Assembly: GCF_030295405.1 (NCBI RefSeq)
Contig: NZ_AP027080.1
Location: forward strand, 2,666,001 to 2,730,000
Direction: 5' to 3'
From: Mesoterricola silvestris
GTDB taxonomy: Bacteria > Acidobacteriota > Holophagae > Holophagales > Holophagaceae
Length of the DNA: 64,000 nt
The position numbers and the translations under genes were made by a program. Below, one piece after another: positions 19,919-28,982 of this stretch. Numbering within the stretch: position 1 is the first letter of the stretch; every line of letters begins with the position of its first letter. The notes under the pieces were generated by a model. The model did no database searches and had not been told where the DNA came from. It worked only from the letters and a program-made list of their open reading frames with translations.

Positions 19919-21064
19919 ATGCGAATCGGAATCTCCTGCTATTCGACGTTCGGCGGTTCTGGCGTGGTGGCCACGGAGGTGGGCAAGGCCCTTGCCGCCC
20001 GGGGCCATGAGGTGCACCTCCTCAGCCCCACGGTGCCCCCCCGGCTCCTGGGCTTCGAGGACCGGATCATGTTCCACGAGGTGACGGCCAGCACCTACCC
20101 CCTCTTCGAGGCGGCGCCCTATTCCATCGCCCTGGCCTCCAAGATGGCCGACGTGGCCGAGCACCACGACCTGCAGATCATGCACGCCCACTACGCCATC
20201 CCCCACGCCTCGGCGGCGCTCCTGGCCCGCATGGCCCTGGGGGGCCGGCTCAAGGTGGTCACCACCCTCCACGGCACCGACATCACCGTCGTGGGTTCGG
20301 ACCCCAGCTACCTGTCCATGGTGAAGCTGGCCATCCGGGAAAGCGACGCCGTCACGTCCGTGTCCGAGTACCTGCGGGACGAGACCTACCGCACCTTCAA
20401 GGTGGACCGCCCCATCGACGTCATCCCCAACTTCGTCACCGCCCCCTCCGACCCCAACGCCGGGTGCCGCAAGTGGCTGTGCCCCGCCGGCACCTCCATC
20501 CTCACCCACATCTCCAATTTCCGCCCCGTCAAGCGGGTCATGGACGTCATGAGGACCTTCGAGCGGGTGCAGCGCGAGCACCCCGCCTTCCTCGTCATGG
20601 TGGGCGACGGCCCCGACCGGGCCGAGGCCGAGGCCTACGCCCGGGACCAGGGCTTCGCCGACCGCGTGCGCTTCACCGGCAAGCAACTGGACATCGACAC
20701 CGTCCTCGCTTGTTCGGACGTCTTCCTGCTCCCCAGCGGCACCGAAAGCTTCGGCCTGGCCGCCCTGGAAGCCATGGCCCACCGCGTCCCCGTCATCGCC
20801 AGCCGCGTGGGCGGCCTCCCCGAGGTGGTCCGCCACGGCGTGGACGGCTACCTGGAGCCCCTGGGCGACGTGGACGCCATGGCCGAGGACGCCCTCACCC
20901 TCCTGCGCGACCCCGCCCTCCGCAAGCGCATGGGCCTCTCCGCCCAGACCCGCGCCCTGGAGACCTTCGAGGAGAAGCCCATCGTGGACCAGTACGAGGA
21001 GGTCTACGAACGGGTCCTGGCCGTCCCGAAATCCATCGTGGATTTTGGCGCGCGGACACGCTAG
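19919..21064 (+). CDS. bshA: N-acetyl-alpha-D-glucosaminyl L-malate synthase (bacillithiol pathway)
   Basis: The 381-residue GT4 glycosyltransferase starts [20 protein letters not shown], the BshA-specific N terminus. It continues with [34 protein letters not shown], the nucleotide-sugar motif [18 protein letters not shown] and [10 protein letters not shown]. It transfers GlcNAc from UDP-GlcNAc to L-malate, the first step of bacillithiol synthesis. An in-frame upstream ATG at 19853 would add a 22-residue extension, but the family starts at 19919. It is the last core gene before the tRNA and the island. Confidence 0.92.
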   Translation: MRIGISCYSTFGGSGVVATEVGKALAARGHEVHLLSPTVPPRLLGFEDRIMFHEVTASTYPLFEAAPYSIALASKMADVAEHHDLQIMHAHYAIPHASAALLARMALGGRLKVVTTLHGTDITVVGSDPSYLSMVKLAIRESDAVTSVSEYLRDETYRTFKVDRPIDVIPNFVTAPSDPNAGCRKWLCPAGTSILTHISNFRPVKRVMDVMRTFERVQREHPAFLVMVGDGPDRAEAEAYARDQGFADRVRFTGKQLDIDTVLACSDVFLLPSGTESFGLAALEAMAHRVPVIASRVGGLPEVVRHGVDGYLEPLGDVDAMAEDALTLLRDPALRKRMGLSAQTRALETFEEKPIVDQYEEVYERVLAVPKSIVDFGARTR

Positions 21065-21076
21065 ACTAGCTCCTTC

Positions 21077-21153
21077 GGCTGGGTAGCTCAGGTGGTTAGA
21101 GCGAGGGTCTCATAATCCCTAGGTCCGCGGTTCGAGTCCGCGCCCAGCCACCA
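21077..21153 (+). tRNA. tRNA-Met (elongator-like), anticodon CAT, CCA encoded
   Basis: A full cloverleaf can be drawn: acceptor GGCTGGG pairing with CCCAGCC, D-arm GCTC/GAGC, anticodon loop CTCATAA with anticodon CAT, T-arm CGCGG-TTCGAGT-CCGCG, and genomic CCA at 21151-21153. The GGC start, G-C first pair and GTAGCTCAG D-region resemble elongator tRNA-Met rather than initiator, which lacks the first pair. A tRNA-Ile2 with lysidine cannot be excluded by eye. The 3' end of this tRNA marks the left boundary of the accessory region. Confidence 0.95.
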
Positions 21154-21164
21154 CACGTAAGAAA

Positions 21165-21197
21165 GCCCTGACACCACTAGGTTTCGGGGCCTTTTTC
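21165..21197 (+). terminator. Intrinsic terminator of the tRNA-Met gene
   Basis: GCCCTGACACC (21165-21175) pairs with GGTTTCGGGGC (21180-21190) with one mismatch and one G-T pair around an ACTA loop, and is followed by CTTTTTC. It ends transcription of the tRNA 12 bases after the CCA. Confidence 0.75.
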
Positions 21198-21250
21198 TGT
21201 CCGGTTTCGTTCAACACTTAGGTGCGCCAGTTTTCGGCGAATTCCCCCAA

Positions 21251-21272
21251 GCGTAGGGTCTGAGCGTAGGGT
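21251..21272. repeat. Short direct repeat GCGTAGGGT x2 downstream of tRNA-Met
   Basis: GCGTAGGGT occurs at 21251-21259 and 21264-21272 in the 233-base gap between the tRNA and the first island gene. Paired short repeats are frequent near attachment sites as recombinase arm-binding sites, but this copy number is too low to prove it. Confidence 0.3.
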
Positions 21273-21386
21273 TTTTCAGGGAGTGGCTTTTATAGCCGGT
21301 CCAAGGGGATGGATGGGCAAAGGGCCCGACCGTCCAAGCGTAAATCCGCTATCCTGAAGCACGTCCCCGCACAACCAGGAGTGGCC

Positions 21387-23369
21387 ATGACGATGCATAG
21401 CCTCCACGTGGAGGTCCAGGACGAAGCCCTTGGCAAGTTCATGGGAGCCACCCCCCTTAATGCCCTCGCGGAGCTCATCTGGAACGCCGTGGATGCGGAT
21501 GCGTCCACCGTGCGTGTCCAGTTCGAGGAGGCCGACGGGTCCGGCAGGATCAGCCGCATTCTCATCACGGACGATGGGGAAGGCATCAATGAGCAGGATC
21601 TTCAGACCGGATTCGTCAAGCTTGGGAAGTCATGGAAAAGGCTCGCCACCACCACCCGCGGGAAAGCCCGGATGCTGCATGGGGAATCCGGGCAAGGACG
21701 GTACCAATCATTTGCCCTTGGGCACCTGGTTGAATGGCGGACCAAGTTCAGGGCCATCGATGGGAAGCTGCTGAAATACAGCATCTTCGGAAAAAGGAAT
21801 TCGCCGCGGGATTTCAGCTACACCGACTTCGAACCGGCTTCCGGCAAGACCGGGACGACGCTCATCATCGATCAGATCCACTCGACCGTCAGGGGGCTCA
21901 AGAAGGATGAGGCCATCGAGAAGCTCCATAAGATTTTCGCCCTGTACCTCAGACAGTACCCTGGGGATCCGACCATCGAGGTGAATGGCCACAAATTGGA
22001 TCCCTCCAAGGTAATTCTTGGTGCCTACACCTATGACCTGCTCGTGGATGACGGCAAAGGAAACGCCACCTCGGTTCACCTGGATGTCGTGGAATGGGCA
22101 TTCAAAACGGAAAGGGAGATATTCCTTTGCAACGAGAAGGGCTTCACCCTGCACAACCACCCCACAGGGCTTCGCGGTGCAGGAGCAAATGTCACCGTCT
22201 ATGTCCGTTCTCCGTGGCTGCAGGAATTGGACCGGCTGAGACAGATTGAGTTGTATAGGTCGCATGAACTTGGTGTGGCCCTGGAAGCCGCCGTCGTAGC
22301 CAAACTACAGGAGCACCTTGAAGAGAAGTGCAAGACCGAGGACGCGGCCTTGCTTGAGCGGCTCAAGAAGGACAAGGTCTATCCCTATTCGGCCCCGCCC
22401 CAATCTGTGGGCGAGGCGCTGGAAAGACGCGTGTTCGACGAATGCGCGGTCCGCGTCCACCGCGCCTTACCCGATTTCGAAAGCAACTCCAGCAAGAGCA
22501 GGAAGCTTTCTTACAGGCTCATCAAGGAGGCGCTCAACAGCAATCCAGACGCCTTGACGACAATTCTTCGCGAGGTGCTCGGGCTCACGAAGGAACAGCA
22601 GGAAGAGTTTGCGGAACTCCTCAGCAGGACCCAGTTGTCGGCCATCATCAGCGCATCCAAGACGATCACCGACCGCCTCCATTTCCTGGACGGGCTGGAC
22701 TGCATCCTGTTCGAAAAGAGGAGCCGGAAGGGCCTAAAGGAACGGTCCCAGCTCCACAAGCTCATCGAGCGAAACACTTGGATTTTCGGGGAATCCTATT
22801 CCCTTTCGGTTTCGGACCAGCATCTGAACAGGGTCCTGGACAAACACATCCAGATGCTGGGCAGGAACCAAAGGAACCCTGACCCGGTGTTGACGGCCGA
22901 TGGGAAGAGCCCCGGAATCATTGACCTCATGGTTTCCGGCTATATCCATCACCAGGAGGACGAACTCGAGCACCTCATCATCGAACTCAAGCGACCAAAG
23001 GTCGCGATCGACAGAAAGGTCATGGAGCAGGTCGACAGGTATGCCCAAGCTGTCGCCGGGGACGAGCGATTCCACCAAGCCAAGGTCCGATGGCGCTTCC
23101 TGGCCATTTCCAACGAAATGACGGAGGACATTCGTCGTAAAGCCAAGCAGAAAGATAGGCCAAGGGGCCTGGTGGAAAACTATGACGACCTCAACGTGCA
23201 GATCTGGGCCAAGACCTGGGCCGAAATCATCGAAGAATGCCGAAGCAGAATGAGGTTCTACCAGAGCAAACTAGAATTCAAACCGGACCGGGAAAGCGCC
23301 CTGGCCTTCTTGAAAAGCCTCAGCCCGGAATACCTGCCTGCCCACCTGAGGGGGGAGGAATCGGCCTGA
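21387..23369 (+). CDS. GHKL (HATPase_c_3) ATPase with C-terminal Shedu-like PD-(D/E)XK nuclease domain, putative defence protein
   Basis: The 660-residue protein has a GHKL ATPase module at residues about 10-200: N-box AELIWNAVDADAS, G1 box ITDDGEGI and a GESGQGRYQSFALG lid motif, as in MutL/Hsp90/MORC-like proteins. A middle region of unknown fold follows. Residues about 465-620 resemble Shedu/DUF4263 nucleases: LIERNTWIFGE, then a D in PGIIDLMVSG, then LIIELKRPKVAID (the D...ExK core). This suggests an ATP-gated nuclease. ATG 21387 has AGGAG 5 bases upstream and is preferred over ATG 21309. It is the first gene after tRNA-Met and lies next to a defence cassette, so an antiphage function is likely but unproven. 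Confidence 0.75.
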   Translation: MTMHSLHVEVQDEALGKFMGATPLNALAELIWNAVDADASTVRVQFEEADGSGRISRILITDDGEGINEQDLQTGFVKLGKSWKRLATTTRGKARMLHGESGQGRYQSFALGHLVEWRTKFRAIDGKLLKYSIFGKRNSPRDFSYTDFEPASGKTGTTLIIDQIHSTVRGLKKDEAIEKLHKIFALYLRQYPGDPTIEVNGHKLDPSKVILGAYTYDLLVDDGKGNATSVHLDVVEWAFKTEREIFLCNEKGFTLHNHPTGLRGAGANVTVYVRSPWLQELDRLRQIELYRSHELGVALEAAVVAKLQEHLEEKCKTEDAALLERLKKDKVYPYSAPPQSVGEALERRVFDECAVRVHRALPDFESNSSKSRKLSYRLIKEALNSNPDALTTILREVLGLTKEQQEEFAELLSRTQLSAIISASKTITDRLHFLDGLDCILFEKRSRKGLKERSQLHKLIERNTWIFGESYSLSVSDQHLNRVLDKHIQMLGRNQRNPDPVLTADGKSPGIIDLMVSGYIHHQEDELEHLIIELKRPKVAIDRKVMEQVDRYAQAVAGDERFHQAKVRWRFLAISNEMTEDIRRKAKQKDRPRGLVENYDDLNVQIWAKTWAEIIEECRSRMRFYQSKLEFKPDRESALAFLKSLSPEYLPAHLRGEESA

Positions 23370-23444
23370 CCCGGCCGACTTTGAGCCCGGGACCATGCAC
23401 TGATCCACAGGTCGCCCAGCGTCGGCTTGTCATATAGCTACCAC

Positions 23445-23465
23445 TACCCCTCTAGCAAGGGGGTA
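23445..23465. repeat. 21-bp palindromic element, left copy
   Basis: The element runs TACCCC...AAGGGGGTA and can form a 6-7 bp stem. A copy with 20 of 21 identical bases lies in opposite orientation at 36889-36909. The pair brackets exactly the three minus-strand genes between them. Here it lies 76 bases after the GHKL gene and 73 bases after the cassette's last stop, followed by AT-rich sequence (23466-23537), so a terminator or recombination role is possible. Confidence 0.75.
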
Positions 23466-23537
23466 ATCCAGCTGAAATAATTGATGTTATTGATTTTTGA
23501 CTGCATTTTCACTCAATTACAATTGCCTTCTTCTCTA

Positions 23538-26500
23538 CTAACGGCCGGAATCGTTTTTCACCATCCCAAGAAGGTCCTCGACAAGGGCCTCCCCTCTTCC
23601 TAAATCTACCGCCCGAAGTTCGACGATAATCCAGCCGATAGCCCCTTTCTGAAGCCGTTCCCGAATGGCTCGATCCCGGCGAAGCCTATTCCCGGTATGG
23701 AAAGCGGCACCATCAACGTAGATCAGAATTTTAGAGTCCTTCACCCGAAAGTCCGCCGAGCTTATTGGTGCGCCTACGCTATCGGGGGCAACAGGGACTT
23801 GCTTCTCTACATCCAGGCCATGTTGTTGGAAGAGCCGGAGGAACTTCAGCTCGAGCGGGGAACCAACGCCCGAATCGTAGGCTTCTAACCATGGACGGGG
23901 ATCATTGGCGTCCCCAAGTTCAGGAGAAAGACGCGTGGGAGCCTCTGAGGCCAGAGCCTCGAGGTCCGGCATGATGTGCGGCCAAGATAGATGCATGTGG
24001 TGCCGCTGGTTGGCGTAGGACTTCAGACATCGGTAACAGGCTGTCTCGCAGCGGGGGTGATCCAGGTGCTCGATGGCCCTGCCGGCGATCAGGTGGAGGT
24101 CATCCGCGCATCGATCCAGGAAGCCGCTGCCACCCACGGCGGGGTCGATGAAGGTAAGCGCCCCGAGCCTCCGGACTCCGCCCTCATCCCGTTCGTCCCA
24201 CATGGGTTCCAGTTCGAACTCGATTTCCGGGCCGTCGAGCAGGTAAAGCTGCCGGAGGCCGGTTCGAAGGGCATACCCCAGGGACAGGCCCCAGCGCTTG
24301 TATTCGGGTTCTTCAAACTGTCGGGGGAGCAGGACCGTGATACGCAGTGTGGTCGCGGGAACCGCGGTGGTGATCGCGCGGGGCATTGGCGGTTGTCCCG
24401 CCAACTGGCAGCCTCTGGCGTGCTCGAATGGATCTCGATCCTCCCCGCGCCTGGGACGTCTTCGGGCGCCGTTGTTGTTCTGGGCATCCGGAACCGTGAG
24501 GTTCCTTCCACAGCTTGGGCAGAGATAGAACCCTCGAGCGGCCTCATGCAACAGGGGCTTCCCTGTGGCCCGATCGGACGCCGAAGGGGGCTTCCATTCG
24601 TTGACCCACCTGACGGTCTCCGAGAAGCGAAGCTCGGCAATCCAACCCGACACCAGGCGATACCTGGACATTACGCGGCCATCACGCTGTGGGTGGCAGG
24701 TCACGAGCGAAGCAATGGAGAACCGATCCTCTTCTTCCAGGACAGGCGTGTCCTGGCGGATCGCCAGGAATCCACCGAAGGCATGGCCGGGGTACCCGCC
24801 TCGCCCGCCATCCACCGGGTCGTCATCGCCGCAGCGGGGGCATGCCGGAGTCTGATGATCGAAGCGCAGACCGCACCGGCGGCAGCGGACATAGACCCAA
24901 TCCGGGTCCTGGGACTTGGGGTTCCATGGGGAGGACAGATCCAGCCCAACCACCTTCCAGCGGTGGCCTCGGGCATGGACCAAGGCATCTGGCTGGAATT
25001 GGGCGATGCCAAACCGCCGGGCCACGGAAAGGGGGTCTTCTTCGTGGTCGTCGCCCAGAAGACGGAGGGTGCAGGGCTCGGTGGGGAACTCATAGCCCGG
25101 GAGGATGCCGAACTCGGCGAACCTCCTCATCGGATGCCCACTGCTGCGGTCATCCGCCTCCTGCCCGTTTCTCCGGGAAGGAATCCCAAGCAGGCGTTCC
25201 TGAAGATCCCGCGCATGAACCGCACGATAGGCATGGCCGCCCAGTTCGTTCCACCGGCTCACATCCTCCTGGAGCGTCCGAATCTGGAGCGAAGTTCGAT
25301 CAAACAGGTCCTGGACCTTGGCAGGCAAGGCTTCCAAAACCTGCTCCAAGGACTCACGGGTGGCGAGTTCCGCTCCGACCAGAACGTCTTCTCCCCAGGC
25401 ATCCAGTGCGAGGCTAATGGCGTGGGGGAATTGTGCCCGAAGCGATGCAATCAAAGCATCCACCTTGGCCTGGTCAATCTGGCCCTGGAGGTTGATGTAA
25501 TCCCCCATCCGGCCCGAGAGGCCGGGATCCGCGGAGCCGAAGGCCATGGCATGCAGGTGGCGGAGCACCACGTCGCGGTTTCCCAAACCCACGCCAGGGG
25601 CTGGAACCTCCCCCGCGATCATCTCGGCGGGTTTGTCAAAGAAATACCCATCGTGGGGGGTGCTGCGCGCATACCCCAGCACGATGCCGACGCGTGTGCG
25701 TCGCCCGGCCCGACCACCACGCTGGGCGTAGTTGTCTGGGCGGGGCGGGATGTTCCTCATCACGACGGCATCTAGGCCGCCAACGTCGATGCCCATTTCC
25801 AGGGTCGGAGAACAGGCCAGAACATTGATAGTGGAACGGAGGGTGTCGCCTTCCGCCACAGGGACGCTGGGAGGTGGGGCCTTGAATCGGTCTTCCAGTT
25901 CGATGCGATCGTCCCCCGTGACCTGTGCCGTATGCTCTCCAGCCACTAGGGGTAGTATGTCCGGGTTGAGGATCCGCTGGACGTAGCGATTGCTATTGAC
26001 CTCCGCCTCAGACCACGGCTGCAGGGCGCCCTGACACTTCGGACAGGGGCTGCCATCCACCACCCAGGGCATCCGCACATTGCAGATCGAGCACCGATAC
26101 CGGTCCTCAGGGGCGACCACTTCCAGGATGACGGCATCCGCGTTCACCTGAAGCAGACTCTGCGTGCGCCTGAAGCCGTGCAGGGGATTGGCCCTGAGTG
26201 GTCGCGGTCCGTTGGGAGCCGCCAGGAAGGACAACACGCTCAATAGCCCATCAGCGGACGGCTCGACCCCACCCATGCGGTTCAGGAGATGACGATACTG
26301 CCGTTCGAGGCTCGGCCCGCGTCCACCGGCCCTGGGTCGTCGCCAGATATTGGAGAGCGTGATACCGTCCTCAACCGCGTTGCTTTCCAACCACCCGATG
26401 GGTGCGCCGTTGGCCTCACAGGCAAACCCTGCGGGGCTCTTAATACGACGTTCCCAATCAGCCGCTCCCTTGAACTCCTCGGGGCAACTGGGGTTCTGGG

Positions 26501-28868
26501 GGTGATAGCAGATCATGGGACGCGATAGTGCAGAGCGTTTTCGCATCTCCTCAAGGAGACACCGGCAAAGGAACAGGAGTTGGTGCGTGGAAATGCCCAG
26601 CGAGCGGGCGAGTTCCTCCCCCTGCTCGTGGACGTAAGACTCCAGGCGGTCATAGCGCACGCCAACCAGGCCGAGATTGAACAGCGAGGCTCGGTAGCCG
26701 GTGCTGATTGCGAGATCGTCCAGCAGGGGCGCCTCTTCCCAGGCCCTGACCTTCGCCTGAACATTGGCCGGAAGGTAGTTGGCGTTGGTGTAGCCATCAC
26801 AATTCGGGTTGTCGCCACGCTGCACGCCCAGGGCCATGAGCTGGGTCAGCATCTCTTCCAGGGTGGCCTGCTGGTTGGGACGCTGTTTCAGGACCTGCAC
26901 GATGCGCCGTCTCATGCGGTCGTAGCGGCCCGAATAGGTGATGAAGCGGGCTTGGTGGGCCGCGTCCTGGCGGCTATCTGAGAAGATGAGCAGGCGCTCC
27001 TTCCCGTCATGGCCCGGGCGGTCCTGGTTTTGGACGGCGAGCCCTTCCAGCAGCCCCTCGGAGATCACGCGCACGGCGGCGGAGGTGCCCAGTGAGACCG
27101 GGGTGATGACGTTGCGGGCCCCGGCGGTACCTCCACAGACCAGGCAACGATTCCTGGCGGGCGCAAGGGCGACACGCATGGGGTAGAGGTTTTCATCGGA
27201 TGAATAAGCCCGTGTGGCCGGGTCGAAGCTGCCCTGCATGACCGGACGATTCCGCATCTGCTGCTCGACGCCAACCAGTCCCTCGTCTTCGTCGGCCTCC
27301 AAGCGCCTGCGGTCGTAGAGCATCCATTCGTCGTCGGGCTGGCGATCCGCATTCGGTTGAAGCAATTCAGATTCAGGGCCTGCTGGCCCAGTCTTGAAAC
27401 GCAGGGTATCTGCGCCACAGGAGCGGCAGAGGTAAAGGGGTGCGGCGGCCCGGCCGCATGTACACTGCTCCTCGCCCATGGGATAGAGGCGTCCGCAGGC
27501 AGGATCAACGCATCGAGTAAACTGCCAGCCGCCGCGAATGAAGCGGTGAACGCGCAAGCGAAGAGCCCCGGGCATGCCATCCGGTAGGGCGGCTCCCACC
27601 AGAAGGGCCGCGCAGACTTCCCGTCGAATGACCTCTGGATCCGTGGAGGCGCGCTCTGGCACCTCGGCCTTGACGCGCTCCACGATCTGGGTCACCGACA
27701 TGGGCCTGCGGGCCAGCATGCTGTTCAGGAACCACAAAATTCCGGCCTCCCGTGCAAGCTGGGCAAGGGGTTCATCTGCGGGGCGCCCGGCAAGCTGGGC
27801 CAAAATGGCACGTTGCCCGGTCTCGTCCTCCAGGCGGAGGGTGAGTTCAGCGGCTGGCGCGGCCGGCCACTGAGCCTCCAGGGGGGTCAGGAGGTCGCAG
27901 ATCTGCTCACCGACCACCTTAAACCGGGCTTCCGGAATCCCAGTTAGTTTCCCGAGGAATTCGCGTACGGCCTCGTCGCGCAGGCGCTGCACTTCTTCCG
28001 CCGTACGGCCGGTCTCGTCAACACTCTTGATGGTGGCGGATGTGGCCACCGGGAGTACTTCGGGGAACCGGCGCCGATCGCTGCGATCGTCGGCCGCCCA
28101 ATCTTGACGGGCCTTGCGAAGGTGAGCCAGAAGGCGACGGAAGAGCAGCGCTATGTTGGCGCCCAGGCTGCCCCGGTAGGTGTGTACCTCGTCAAGCACC
28201 ACGAAGCGGCAGCGGTGGTTGGCGAAGAGCGCGTCTCGGTCGGCGGGCCGAACCAGCAAGTACTCCAGCATCATGTAGTTGGTCAGCAGGATGTGGGGAG
28301 GGTGCTGCCGCAGCTTTTGTCGCTCTTCGTCCTTGGTCGACCGGTCGTAGCGGGCCACCTTCACATGGGTGTGTCCCGACTCCTCCAGATACTGCCTGAT
28401 GCGCTCCTCCTGATCGTTGGCGAGCGCGTTCATAGGGTAGACCAGGATGGCGGTAAGCCCGGACTGATTGAACCGAGCGGAGTCCTCGATGGCGTTTTGG
28501 ATGACCGGCAGGAGAAAGCACTCAGTCTTGCCGGAGCCTGTGCCCGTGGTGACCACCAGGGGGCCGGCTTCCGACCCCAGCAGGTGGATGAGTGACTCAC
28601 TCTGATGCAGGTAGGCCGTGGGGCTGCCGCTGCGCTCCTCCATGACTTGGGCCAGCTTGGCGTCCAGCCCCAGATCCCGCCACTTCTCTCCGGAGCGGAA
28701 GGCGCGGTGGGCCTGGAAGAAGGGCTCCTGGGCCAAGAAGCCCGCCTCGTTCAGGGCGGCTTCAAGGGAGGCACGGAGCTGGGGGTCCCTGGCCTGGAAC
28801 TCGGTGGAGAGATAGCTGCGGTACTCCTCAAGCACTTGGTCAACGACGGTGATGGGGTTCAGCGGCAT
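23538..28868 (-). CDS. DUF1998-type DEAD/DEAH helicase with zinc ribbons and C-terminal Vsr/DUF559-like nuclease domain
   Basis: The 1776-residue protein has helicase motifs in order: Walker A TTGTGSGKTECFLLP (about residue 105), YPMNALANDQ, LLTNYMMLEYLL, DEVH box VVLDEVHTYRG, VATSATI, and after a long Cys-rich insertion the motif V/VI region SPTLEMGIDVGGLDAV and YAQRGGRAGRR. At least five CxxC pairs (for example CSICN...CPKC, CRRCG...CPRC) look like zinc ribbons. A DUF1998-like region ends with CETACYRCLKSYANQ near residue 1610. The last 110 residues (SADFRVKDSKILIYVDGAAF, then RAIRERLQKG and WIIVEL) resemble Vsr/DUF559 nucleases. The domain order recalls DruE, DrmA-DrmB or Hma helicases. 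It is the last gene of the cassette, 114 bases after the methyltransferase. Confidence 0.85.
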   Translation of the reverse strand: MPLNPITVVDQVLEEYRSYLSTEFQARDPQLRASLEAALNEAGFLAQEPFFQAHRAFRSGEKWRDLGLDAKLAQVMEERSGSPTAYLHQSESLIHLLGSEAGPLVVTTGTGSGKTECFLLPVIQNAIEDSARFNQSGLTAILVYPMNALANDQEERIRQYLEESGHTHVKVARYDRSTKDEERQKLRQHPPHILLTNYMMLEYLLVRPADRDALFANHRCRFVVLDEVHTYRGSLGANIALLFRRLLAHLRKARQDWAADDRSDRRRFPEVLPVATSATIKSVDETGRTAEEVQRLRDEAVREFLGKLTGIPEARFKVVGEQICDLLTPLEAQWPAAPAAELTLRLEDETGQRAILAQLAGRPADEPLAQLAREAGILWFLNSMLARRPMSVTQIVERVKAEVPERASTDPEVIRREVCAALLVGAALPDGMPGALRLRVHRFIRGGWQFTRCVDPACGRLYPMGEEQCTCGRAAAPLYLCRSCGADTLRFKTGPAGPESELLQPNADRQPDDEWMLYDRRRLEADEDEGLVGVEQQMRNRPVMQGSFDPATRAYSSDENLYPMRVALAPARNRCLVCGGTAGARNVITPVSLGTSAAVRVISEGLLEGLAVQNQDRPGHDGKERLLIFSDSRQDAAHQARFITYSGRYDRMRRRIVQVLKQRPNQQATLEEMLTQLMALGVQRGDNPNCDGYTNANYLPANVQAKVRAWEEAPLLDDLAISTGYRASLFNLGLVGVRYDRLESYVHEQGEELARSLGISTHQLLFLCRCLLEEMRKRSALSRPMICYHPQNPSCPEEFKGAADWERRIKSPAGFACEANGAPIGWLESNAVEDGITLSNIWRRPRAGGRGPSLERQYRHLLNRMGGVEPSADGLLSVLSFLAAPNGPRPLRANPLHGFRRTQSLLQVNADAVILEVVAPEDRYRCSICNVRMPWVVDGSPCPKCQGALQPWSEAEVNSNRYVQRILNPDILPLVAGEHTAQVTGDDRIELEDRFKAPPPSVPVAEGDTLRSTINVLACSPTLEMGIDVGGLDAVVMRNIPPRPDNYAQRGGRAGRRTRVGIVLGYARSTPHDGYFFDKPAEMIAGEVPAPGVGLGNRDVVLRHLHAMAFGSADPGLSGRMGDYINLQGQIDQAKVDALIASLRAQFPHAISLALDAWGEDVLVGAELATRESLEQVLEALPAKVQDLFDRTSLQIRTLQEDVSRWNELGGHAYRAVHARDLQERLLGIPSRRNGQEADDRSSGHPMRRFAEFGILPGYEFPTEPCTLRLLGDDHEEDPLSVARRFGIAQFQPDALVHARGHRWKVVGLDLSSPWNPKSQDPDWVYVRCRRCGLRFDHQTPACPRCGDDDPVDGGRGGYPGHAFGGFLAIRQDTPVLEEEDRFSIASLVTCHPQRDGRVMSRYRLVSGWIAELRFSETVRWVNEWKPPSASDRATGKPLLHEAARGFYLCPSCGRNLTVPDAQNNNGARRRPRRGEDRDPFEHARGCQLAGQPPMPRAITTAVPATTLRITVLLPRQFEEPEYKRWGLSLGYALRTGLRQLYLLDGPEIEFELEPMWDERDEGGVRRLGALTFIDPAVGGSGFLDRCADDLHLIAGRAIEHLDHPRCETACYRCLKSYANQRHHMHLSWPHIMPDLEALASEAPTRLSPELGDANDPRPWLEAYDSGVGSPLELKFLRLFQQHGLDVEKQVPVAPDSVGAPISSADFRVKDSKILIYVDGAAFHTGNRLRRDRAIRERLQKGAIGWIIVELRAVDLGRGEALVEDLLGMVKNDSGR

Positions 28869-28982
28869 GTCGGCTCCGGATGGCTTAGGCCAGTGGGCTC
28901 AGATGGGGAGATTCATCCTACATGTTTCCAGAAATAATCGTGATTTCAATGAATAGACAGTGATTGACCAATCCAAAGCACC

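Noticed and set aside
21077-21153. tRNA-Ile2 (lysidine-modified CAT anticodon)
   Set aside because: The overall sequence resembles elongator tRNA-Met more closely, though a covariance model would be needed to be certain.
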